Shown here piece after piece: positions 14,242 through 19,981 of a stretch of 19,981 nucleotides of DNA. A program made the translations under genes and the position numbers. The first letter of the stretch is position 1. Every line of letters starts with the position of its first letter. The notes beneath the pieces are model-generated. The model searched no databases. It had not been told where the DNA came from and saw only the letters and a program-made list of their open reading frames with translations. The stretch comes from an uncultured Clostridia bacterium (GTDB lineage: Bacteria > Bacillota > Clostridia > Christensenellales > CAG-138). The DNA lies in contig CALGGM010000035.1 in the NCBI GenBank assembly GCA_937915925.1, forward strand, positions 1-19,981, in the 5' to 3' direction.

Positions 14242-15189
14242 ATGAAAGCCGTCGTACTCGACCAAATCACTGAAGCAAAGGATGTCGTTCTTTCTGAAGT
14301 CCCGATCCCCGAAGTGCGTCCCGGGTGGGTGCTCGTCAGGGTTAAAGCATTTGGTTTGAACCATTCCGAGCAGATCCTTCGCCTTAACGAAATCCGCGCG
14401 GACTATATCCGAAAGCCGATCATTCCCGGCATCGAATGCGTGGGCGAGGTCGTCGATCCGTCCGACTCCGATCTTGCCGTCGGTCAAACAGTCGTCGCGC
14501 TGATGGGCGGCATGGGACGTTCGTTCAACGGCAGCTATGCCGAGTACGCGCTGCTTCCGCGCCGGATCGTTTTCCCCGTGGAGAGCGATCTTCCTTGGGA
14601 AGCGCTCGGCGCAGTCCCCGAAACTTACTTTACCGCGTGGGGCAGTCTTTTTGAATGCCTGCATCTTGACCCATCCGACACGCTGCTGATTCGCGGCGCG
14701 ACCTGCGCGCTTGGCTATGCCGCCATGCAGATAAGTAAGGCGCTCGGCTGTCGCGTGATCGCCACGACGCATCGGGAGGGCAAGCTCGCCTTGATCGCCG
14801 AAGTGGACGAGGCGGTGCTCGACGACGGCAAGCTGACTGGTAAACTCCATGACGTAACCAAAGCGCTCGATCTGATCGGTCCGCGAAATCTCAAAGATAC
14901 ACTGACCGCAGTAGAGAAGGGCGGCATTGTCTGCCAGACGGGGCTGTTGGGCGGCGTCTATGCGCTGAACAGCTTCGATCCGATCAAGGACATCCCGAAC
15001 GGCGTGTATTTGACCGGCTTCTTCTCGAACTTCCCGACGCAGGTGATCATGGACGAAATCTTTGCTTTCCTGAATGAAAAGAACCTCGTTCCGCCGATCG
15101 GTAAGGTCTTTGACTTTGTGAATATTCGAGAAGCCATCACGGCACAGGACGAAGGCAAGATCAACGGCAAAATCGTCGTTACAGTATAA
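14242..15189 (+). CDS. MDR-family zinc-independent quinone oxidoreductase-like protein
   Basis: This is a 315-residue medium-chain dehydrogenase/reductase. The GroES-like N-domain has VRVKAFGLNHSEQILRLNE in place of the zinc-binding Cys/His of alcohol dehydrogenases, and there is no structural-zinc cysteine cluster. The Rossmann domain shows LLIRGATCALGYAAMQISKA with the nucleotide loop at 152-158 and a basic HREGK stretch favouring NADPH. AGAGG lies 9 nt before ATG 14242; a TTG six bases earlier overlaps the previous gene's stop. Only two bases separate it from the flavin-ferredoxin gene, so it is the last gene of the ACGX operon. QOR-like enzymes are classic HxlR targets, so it may be the detoxifying or regeneration partner. 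Substrate is unknown. Confidence 0.85.
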   Translation: MKAVVLDQITEAKDVVLSEVPIPEVRPGWVLVRVKAFGLNHSEQILRLNEIRADYIRKPIIPGIECVGEVVDPSDSDLAVGQTVVALMGGMGRSFNGSYAEYALLPRRIVFPVESDLPWEALGAVPETYFTAWGSLFECLHLDPSDTLLIRGATCALGYAAMQISKALGCRVIATTHREGKLALIAEVDEAVLDDGKLTGKLHDVTKALDLIGPRNLKDTLTAVEKGGIVCQTGLLGGVYALNSFDPIKDIPNGVYLTGFFSNFPTQVIMDEIFAFLNEKNLVPPIGKVFDFVNIREAITAQDEGKINGKIVVTV

Positions 15190-15198
15190 AGACATATT

Positions 15199-15275
15199 CG
15201 GCGGCGTATCGAACACGGTGCGCCGCCGTTTTCGTATCGTCTAATACCTGAAAAGCCAGACAACGTCTGGCTTTT
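15199..15275 (+). terminator. Two terminators after the ACGX operon
   Basis: CGGCGGCG (15199-15206)/CGCCGCCG (15221-15228) followed by TTTTCGT ends the plus-strand operon. A second hairpin, AAAAGCCAGAC (15251-15261), loop AAC, GTCTGGCTTTT (15265-15275), has T residues on both strands, so it can also stop the minus-strand araC-type transcript. Confidence 0.85.
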
Positions 15276-15284
15276 CTGATGTCC

Positions 15285-15317
15285 GTGTCGTCAAGGTGTC
15301 GTCAAAGTGTCGTCAAA
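15285..15317. repeat. Three tandem 11-bp repeats, GTGTCGTCAA(A/G)
   Basis: Three head-to-tail copies run from 15285 to 15317 with one variable base per unit. They lie in a gene-free stretch of about 200 bases (15276-15482) that also holds the inverted repeats CCTAA-A-TTAGG (near 15363), TTTTCAT...ATGAAAA (near 15400-15425) and ATGAC...GTCAT around 15461-15485. The 11-bp period is close to one helical turn, so stacked protein sites are possible, as is a recombination scar. I see no gene here. Confidence 0.6.
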
Positions 15318-15482
15318 ATCCGAAAATCTCCGTTTTGTCCATGTGCCAAAAAGGAAAAATGCCCTAAATTAGGACACTTTTTTGGTTGCGGGGGAGATTT
15401 TCATTCGGTACACCGATGAAAACTTCCCGTTTCTGCTGGGCAGAGAGTTGCGATTGTACTTATGACTCTTTCGATAAAGACG

Positions 15483-16268
15483 TCATAGGGGGTTATACTT
15501 TTTCCGGTATTGCATCGGCGTCATATCGGTGTGCTGTTTGAATACCGTTTGAAAATATGCCTGGTTAGAAAAGGCGAGGTACGAGGCAATCTCGGAGAGC
15601 GTCATGTCGGAATAGCGCAAGAGACGTTTTGCATCGCGAAGTTTGGACTCGGTTATGAACTCATTGACTGTTTTCCCGGTTTCCTTTTTGAATTGCCGCG
15701 TCAAGGTCGACCGGCTTTTGCCGATGGCGGCGGCGATGTCGTCCACGCCGATCTGGGTATTGGTATGGTTTTGAATGAACTGGATTGCTGTAAAAATCTC
15801 TTTTGATATGCCCTGCGGCAGCTTGGCCTGCGCCACTTTTTCAGTGAAATCCAATACCATATTGTATTGCAGAAGGTACACTTCCTCGACGGACTGTGCC
15901 TTTTCGCATTCCTGCGTATAGAGATCGATCAGACGGTATGCGTCCTCGACGTCCATGCCGCCGCCGATGCCAGCAACCTTTCCAACGACCGCCACAAACC
16001 CGATCAACAGATTCTTCGCCTGCCGCAGCGGATCGGACGCCAACTTGCCCTGCGGCAGTTCGCCCTGCTCTGCAACGCCTGCGAGAAGGGAACGCAGCTT
16101 TTCCGTCTCCCCATCACGGATGTAGCTCAGCATCAGGTTTTCAAATTGATACGTGCCGTGGATCTGCTCGTTTTCCTTGCTCGAAAGAGAGGTTTCGGCA
16201 TGGCTCTTTTCGAGCTTGCTGCGAACCTTTTTTCTTTTCTGTTCGTATTGTTCCAGCTTTGTGCTCAT
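15483..16268 (-). CDS. AraC-family transcriptional regulator
   Basis: The 261-residue protein ends in a full AraC/XylS DNA-binding domain with two helix-turn-helix units: IGVDDIAAAIGKSRSTLTRQ, then DMTLSEIASYLAFSNQAYFQ and TDMTPMQYRKKY at the C-terminus. The first 150 residues are helical, with a basic start (KLEQYEQKRKKVRSKLEKSH). They show no cupin-type sugar pocket; similar N-terminal segments occur in AraC regulators of clostridial sugar operons. It is divergent from the GPH transporter-glycosidase pair and has its own promoter, so activation of that operon by its sugar is the likely job. The ribosome site is weak. Confidence 0.88.
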   Translation of the reverse strand: MSTKLEQYEQKRKKVRSKLEKSHAETSLSSKENEQIHGTYQFENLMLSYIRDGETEKLRSLLAGVAEQGELPQGKLASDPLRQAKNLLIGFVAVVGKVAGIGGGMDVEDAYRLIDLYTQECEKAQSVEEVYLLQYNMVLDFTEKVAQAKLPQGISKEIFTAIQFIQNHTNTQIGVDDIAAAIGKSRSTLTRQFKKETGKTVNEFITESKLRDAKRLLRYSDMTLSEIASYLAFSNQAYFQTVFKQHTDMTPMQYRKKYNPL

Positions 16269-16297
16269 AAATTGTGTCCCAGATCCAAATTTATAAT

Positions 16298-16326
16298 ATT
16301 ATACCCTTTATTGAAATACATTACAA
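16298..16326 (-). promoter_or_regulatory. Promoter of the AraC-family gene
   Basis: On the minus strand TTGTAA (plus 16321-16326) and TATAAT (plus 16298-16303) have a 17-bp spacer. The -10 lies in the palindrome TATAATATTATA. For the divergent transporter, TACAAT at 16338-16343 is a possible -10 but has no -35 at normal spacing, which fits activator-dependent transcription. Confidence 0.7.
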
Positions 16327-16379
16327 GGCTTTTCTTTTACAATAAAAGATAAGAAGAGTATAAAACGGAGGATCGGAAC

Positions 16380-18068
16380 GTGGCAAAAAAGATCGAGCTT
16401 TTGCACAAGGGGTTGTTTGAAAAGCCGTTTATGGATTCGCGTGTGAAGACGCGAACGGTTTCGAAGGTGGAAAAGATTTGGGGACACCTGGTCGGACCTT
16501 TGGGACTGATCTTTGTCGTCAACACGATCGCGGCGCTTGTCGAGAAATTCTTCACGCAGCAGACCGGCGCGATGTACGGCGTGGAAAACGTCGAAATGGT
16601 CAAGGTGATGGGCGGTCGCTATGAGGTCGTCATGACGGTTGCAAAGATCCTTGCGGTCGGCATGGGACTTCTGACCGGTTGGCTTATTCAGCACACTGAA
16701 TCGCGGCAGGGGCGTATGCGTCCGTGGCATCTCATTTTCGGCTTTGTGTCGATCATCATCGGCGGGCTGATCTTCCTGTTTCCGGGCAACACGCTCGGCG
16801 AAAGCTACTGGTATTATTTCTTCTTCCTGCTGATCGCGTACCATACCGTCGGTTCGTCGTTCTTTTATCTGTTCCGCGACAATATCTGCTCCCTGACCAC
16901 GCGCGACCCGGGCGCAAAGACGCAGGTGCAGTTCATCCGCAAGATGAGCTGGACGCTGATCTCCGGCGTGATCATCGGCATGATTATCAATATGGTGCTG
17001 CTTCCGATGTGGCTCGAAAAGGACATCAACGGCTATGCGATCCTGATGGTGTCCCTGTCGGTCGTTGCAATCCCGCTGCTGCTCCTCGAATACTTCTACA
17101 CCCGCGAGCGCATCACCGAGGACATCGCGACCGAATATGGCGTTGAACATGAAAACAGCATTCCGCTGCGCGAGCAGATGAAAGCACTGTTCACCAACAA
17201 ATACTTTGTGATTTTGACGATCATCGCCACCGTCAGCGGCATTGTCGACAATTTCAAGGGCGGAAACGTCCAGTATTTCTATATCAAATTTCTGCTCGGC
17301 GGCGCAGAGAATCCGATGATGTACACGATCTATCAGATCGTCACAGGCATTCCGATGGGGGTTGGGGCGATCATTGCGTACCCGATCGCAAAGAAGGTCG
17401 GCATCCGGAACATGACGCTTGCGGGCTATGCGCTGCTTTTGATCGGAAGCATCATCGGTTGGATGTTTCCGGATCAGCTGGTTCCGGCGGTCATCGGAGG
17501 ATTGCTCCGTAATATCGGTTGGATCCCGAATGCGTATATTTTTGCAACGCTTCTGTGCTTTGCATTCGATAGCGTGGAATTTAAGTCCCACCTGCGGCTG
17601 GAAGGCCTTTTGGGCGTGGCAATCATTGCGGCGGTTCAGGCGGCGATCTACGCGCCATTTGCGGGCGGTTTTGAATCCACGATCCTGCGGCTCGGCTTTG
17701 TGGACGTCGAGGGCGTCGTACCAAGCGAGGAGGTCATCCGGTTCATGTCGCTTGCTTTCTATCTGTTCGATATCATCCTCTCCGTGACCGTGCTCGTGCT
17801 GCTGCCGTTCGTGGACGTGGAAAAGCATCTGCCAGAGATCAACGCGGAGCTGTTGCGCCGCAAGAAGGAAGCGGTCCTTGCAAAGGGCGAGGAATGGATA
17901 GACCCGGAGGAAGCGGAACAGCGTGAAAAGGAGCGCCTCGAGCGGGAAGCCGAGGAGAACCGCATCCATGATCTGAAGGAGCTTTGCGAGAAGAAGGGCC
18001 TGGACTTCGAGACCGAGAACGCAAAGTATCTCGCAAAGCTTGCAAAGAAGCAGGCGAAAAAGAAATGA
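16380..18068 (+). CDS. GPH-family (glycoside-pentoside-hexuronide) MFS sugar transporter
   Basis: The 562-residue protein has about 12 membrane segments across residues 35-490. Typical GPH features are the early WGHLVGPLGLIFVVNTIAAL helix, cytoplasmic GWLIQHTESRQGRMRPWHLI near 100-119 (position of the D/E-R-x-G-R-RPW signature), and YFYIKFLLGG after the central loop. About 70 charged residues follow the last helix (EEAEQREKERLEREAEE, then KKQAKKK), probably a cytoplasmic coiled coil. GTG 16380 is the start, with GGAGG 8 nt upstream. Its stop overlaps the ATG of the GH2 gene (ATGA), so transporter and glycosidase are co-translated. A beta-galactoside or beta-glucuronide is a reasonable substrate class, not proven. 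Confidence 0.88.
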   Translation: MAKKIELLHKGLFEKPFMDSRVKTRTVSKVEKIWGHLVGPLGLIFVVNTIAALVEKFFTQQTGAMYGVENVEMVKVMGGRYEVVMTVAKILAVGMGLLTGWLIQHTESRQGRMRPWHLIFGFVSIIIGGLIFLFPGNTLGESYWYYFFFLLIAYHTVGSSFFYLFRDNICSLTTRDPGAKTQVQFIRKMSWTLISGVIIGMIINMVLLPMWLEKDINGYAILMVSLSVVAIPLLLLEYFYTRERITEDIATEYGVEHENSIPLREQMKALFTNKYFVILTIIATVSGIVDNFKGGNVQYFYIKFLLGGAENPMMYTIYQIVTGIPMGVGAIIAYPIAKKVGIRNMTLAGYALLLIGSIIGWMFPDQLVPAVIGGLLRNIGWIPNAYIFATLLCFAFDSVEFKSHLRLEGLLGVAIIAAVQAAIYAPFAGGFESTILRLGFVDVEGVVPSEEVIRFMSLAFYLFDIILSVTVLVLLPFVDVEKHLPEINAELLRRKKEAVLAKGEEWIDPEEAEQREKERLEREAEENRIHDLKELCEKKGLDFETENAKYLAKLAKKQAKKK

Positions 18069-18820
18069 GAATCGACTGGAACCAAAACTGGACCTTCTGC
18101 AAGATCGGCGATGCGCCGGTTCCCGTGACGCTTCCGCACGACGCAATGCTCTTTGAGCCGCGTCGTGCAAACTGCCGCAACGGAGTGAACAGCGGATATT
18201 TTCCCGGCGGGAAATACCGGTATGAAAAACGCTTTGCACTCGATGCGGCGACGGTCGGAAAAAGCATCCTCGTCCACTTCGAGGGCGTCTATCAGAACGC
18301 GGCCGTGACGGTGAACGGAACGGAAGCGTGCCGCCACCGCTACGGCTACACCCCTTTCGACGCAGACATTTCCGATCTCGTTCATGCGGGTGAAAACACG
18401 ATCGCGGTCACTGTGGACAATTCTCTGGAGCCCAACTGCCGCTGGTATTCGGGCAGCGGCATCTATCGCCCGGTGACGCTGATCGTGCGGGAGCGGGCGC
18501 ATATCCGATCTCTCCGCATCCAAACGGTTTCGATCGATCCGGCGGTGATCCGTGTGGACACGGACGCCGAAACAGTAGAAATCTATGACGGCGAAGCGCT
18601 GGTCACTTCCGGCAAACCGGGACCCATTTCGATTCCGAACGCAAATCTTTGGAGCGCGGAGCAGCCGCATCTGTATACCTGCGTCGTCAAAACCGCAGCG
18701 GATGAGCGGCGCGAGACGTTCGGGATCCGTTCCCTGACGTGGAACGCGAGGGAGATCATACCGATAGCCCCTATTTCAAGCACCCGGATTACTTCAACTT
18801 GGAATCAACGGAAACCCTGA
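18065..18820 (+). pseudogene. Truncated GH2 glycosidase (N-terminal sugar-binding and Ig-like part only)
   Basis: Residues 1-229 are a good match to the N-terminus of GH2 beta-galactosidase/glucuronidase-type enzymes: VPVTLPHDAML, then GGKYRYEKRF, VHFEGVYQNAAVTVNG, RHRYGYTPFDADISDL, and CRWYSGSGIYRPVTLIV in the jelly-roll domain. The Ig-like domain follows with LWSAEQPHLYTCVV and ETFGIRSLTWNAR. Normally REG...NG and the catalytic TIM barrel (both acid/base and nucleophile Glu) come next. Instead the sequence leaves the family near 18749-18757 and the frame closes after about 22 unrelated residues. Full GH2 enzymes are roughly 600-1000 residues, so the product cannot be catalytic. The start overlaps the transporter stop. 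The cause is rearrangement or misassembly, not a single-base frameshift. Confidence 0.82.
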
Positions 18821-19362
18821 CGATCCTATCGCATTTCAAAACGATCCAGCAGTCCAGCGAGTGGAGCTGCGGCGTGGCCTCGGCTCTCATGGTACTGGAA
18901 TGGTACGGTCTGCGCGGGGACTATAACGAGGAGACGCTGGCCGAATTGCGTCCGCAGGGATTGGAGCCGGGCGCCACCAGCCTGAGCGAGATGGTCGCCA
19001 TGTTCGACGGCGTCGGCGGGTTTAAGTGCTACTCAGCGATCGACGCGGGCGAGGACGTGTATGACATTTTCACTTTCGACTTCATCCGGGATACGCTGGC
19101 CGCAGGAGATCCCATCCTGATCGGCTGGAACGACTGGGGCGGTCACTGGCAGGTGATCATCGGCTATGACACTATGGGCACAGAGACGACACAGGATGAC
19201 GTGATTATCGTGGCGGATCCATACGACACCACGGACCACAATCAGGATGGATATGGCGTATACGGCGCAGAGCGGTTCCTGTATAACTTTACGTTCTATA
19301 ATTTTTTCGAGGACGACGAACTGAACGATATGTGTTTCTTGGTGGCAAAGCCGGAAGGATAA
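18750..19362 (+). pseudogene. C39-like (C39_2 type) cysteine peptidase, 5' end missing
   Basis: In a frame different from the GH2 frame runs a papain-like C39-type domain. QQSSEWSCGVASALMVLEWY holds the oxyanion Gln and nucleophile Cys, GGHWQVIIGYD the His about 92 residues later, and VADPYDTTDHNQDGYG the Asp. The triad is complete, and the C-terminus (NDMCFLVAKPEG) looks natural. Such domains are usually preceded by a signal peptide or lipoprotein anchor. Here the frame can be opened only from GTG 18739 inside GH2 sequence, without a ribosome site, so the 5' end is lost. These are not the C39 domains of bacteriocin exporters, but act on or bind peptides in similar fashion. Substrate is unknown. 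Confidence 0.7.
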
Positions 19363-19399
19363 TAGTTTATAAGCAAGCTGGTCAAACACAAATGGTTGC

Positions 19400-19525
19400 A
19401 TGTCGGCGTATTGTTCTACATGCGCGAGTTATCTCAAAAACGGTTTTGGCCTGTCAACAGAGCTTGGCCGGGATGACTATGTGAACGGTGTCGTAGAAAA
19501 GATTAAAAGGATCGTCAACGGATAA
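19400..19525 (+). CDS. Possible 41-residue ORF or gene remnant
   Basis: From ATG 19400 a short frame encodes MSAYCSTCASYLKNGFGLST and a charged tail ending DDYVNGVVEKIKRIVNG. It contains a CxxC pair. No ribosome site precedes the ATG and a stop lies 9 codons upstream, so it could be the tail of a decayed gene rather than a translated peptide. The rest of the 19363-19583 gap holds a small hairpin, CGGTC-ATGA-GACCG (19534-19547), and an A/T-rich stretch before the next gene. No convincing promoter is visible. Confidence 0.25.
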   Translation: MSAYCSTCASYLKNGFGLSTELGRDDYVNGVVEKIKRIVNG

Positions 19526-19583
19526 GAATAGAGCGGTCATGAGACCGAGCTAAATAATAATTATTGAAAAGGAGAACAAAACC

Positions 19584-19823
19584 ATGAGCGAAGAGATCAA
19601 AAAAACAGAAATGGACGTGGAACTGGACTTCGACAAGCTTGAGCAGGTCAGCGGAGGCGGCCTTCTGCAAGACCTTATCAACAGGATCGTAAATTCCGGA
19701 AAAGCCCCCGAATACAAAGAGATCCTCAGGACCCAGGGAAAGGCTGCCGCCGCCGCTGCGTGCTGCGCGGACAACCCAGATCTGTGCGGTTTTTGCGCAG
19801 CAGCTGTCACGATGCTCAAATAG
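19584..19823 (+). CDS. Double-glycine-leader Cys-containing peptide (candidate bacteriocin/RiPP precursor)
   Basis: This is a 79-residue peptide behind AAAAGGAG, 10 nt before the ATG. The leader is acidic and ends in the classic processing pattern LDFDKLEQVSGG (14-25), the type cut by C39 exporter peptidases, giving a core of about 54 residues. The core has an amphipathic first half (GLLQDLINRIVNSGK), then six alanines, CC (60, 61), C68 and C71 in CADNPDLCGFCAAAVTM. Ser/Thr are scarce, so lanthionine formation is unlikely. Disulfides or sulfur-to-carbon crosslinks are possible. I cannot assign a named family. No exporter or maturase is visible before the window ends, and the cysteine peptidase fragment upstream may be coincidental. 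Confidence 0.7.
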   Translation: MSEEIKKTEMDVELDFDKLEQVSGGGLLQDLINRIVNSGKAPEYKEILRTQGKAAAAAACCADNPDLCGFCAAAVTMLK

Positions 19824-19857
19824 GCCGGGAAGGACGTTTTGACGAAAGAAGCAGGCC

Positions 19858-19981
19858 ATGAACAGAATTAGCGAAAATCCGGTCACAGGGCGAAAGCTCA
19901 CGCTTGCCGAGGATGGCGATCTGTGTGTCTATAAAGACGCACAGTGGCAAAGGCTTGGCTTTAACGAGCGCTTTGCCGGGG
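19858..19981 (+). CDS. Start of an unidentified gene, cut by the window edge
   Basis: From ATG 19858 an open frame continues to the last base, about 41 residues, starting MNRISENPVTGRKLTLAEDG and continuing in frame to WQRLGFNERFAG. A stop lies just upstream in frame at 19840-19842, and GAAAGAAG before the ATG is a modest ribosome site. It begins 34 nt after the peptide gene, so it is probably in the same operon and may encode a maturation, immunity or export function. I do not recognise the family from this fragment. Confidence 0.5.
   Translation, partial: MNRISENPVTGRKLTLAEDGDLCVYKDAQWQRLGFNERFAG

Noticed and set aside
14242..15189. Zinc-dependent alcohol dehydrogenase
   Set aside because: The catalytic-zinc Cys/His set and the structural-zinc cysteine cluster are missing.
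16308..18239. 643-codon open frame on the minus strand
   Set aside because: It is antisense to the GPH transporter, composition-driven, has no family motif and no ribosome site.
19584..19823. Lantibiotic precursor
   Set aside because: The core has four Cys but almost no Ser/Thr close enough to form lanthionine rings, and no lanthionine synthetase is seen.
1..19981. tRNA, rRNA, insertion sequence or prophage genes
   Set aside because: No cloverleaf, rRNA segment, transposase or integrase could be found on either strand.

Overview
The window looks like chromosome of a GC-rich anaerobic member of the Bacillota, probably a gut-associated Clostridia. The grounds are sigma-A type promoters (TTGACA/TATAAT, 17-bp spacers), strong AGGAGG-type ribosome sites, rho-independent terminators, sugar ABC and GPH transporters, an HxlR regulator, SPASM radical-SAM chemistry and a YesL-family protein. 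The species cannot be named from the sequence. High GC gives many long antisense open frames, which I treat as shadows.

Positions 1-236 are non-coding: a hairpin-rich intergenic repeat with three AATTCAT spacers, then a plus-strand terminator. Positions 237-11725 are a sialic acid / N-acetylhexosamine utilisation region in four transcription units. A minus-strand pair (ASKHA/ROK-like sugar kinase, then nagA) diverges from a plus-strand pair (N-acylglucosamine 2-epimerase, then YesL/DUF624). The two promoters sit back to back over a perfect palindrome, TGCAAG-N4-CTTGCA. A minus-strand GDSL/SGNH esterase follows. A plus-strand operon then starts from a near-perfect promoter: solute-binding lipoprotein, two permeases, the YhcH/NanQ sialate anomerase, N-acetylneuraminate lyase and an MsmK/UgpC-type ATPase. 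Together they suggest uptake of a sialic acid, anomer equilibration, cleavage to ManNAc plus pyruvate, epimerisation to GlcNAc, phosphorylation, and deacetylation by NagA to GlcN-6-P. No ManNAc-6-P epimerase (NanE), sialidase, NagB or pathway regulator is present in the window.

Positions 11741-15230 hold a compact RiPP-type operon. A divergent HxlR regulator faces a 73-residue peptide with seven ACGX repeats (X = T or A). A radical-SAM/SPASM protein follows, then a flavin split-barrel protein fused to a 2x[4Fe-4S] ferredoxin, then a zinc-less quinone-oxidoreductase-like MDR enzyme. I recognise the peptide and radical SAM pair as the predicted ACGX system. I know of no established product, and the two redox partners are the most interesting part of the window.

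Positions 15230-18820 hold a small 11-bp tandem repeat, an AraC-family regulator on the minus strand, and a divergent GPH-family glycoside transporter. The transporter is translationally coupled to a GH2 glycosidase, which stops after about 230 residues. At about 18749-18757 the GH2 sequence switches abruptly to the middle of a C39-like cysteine peptidase. This is a real rearrangement or an assembly chimera, so linkage across that point should not be assumed. After the junction come a possible 41-residue ORF, a double-glycine-leader peptide with an alanine-rich CC/CxxC core (a candidate bacteriocin/RiPP precursor), and the start of an unidentified gene cut by the window edge.
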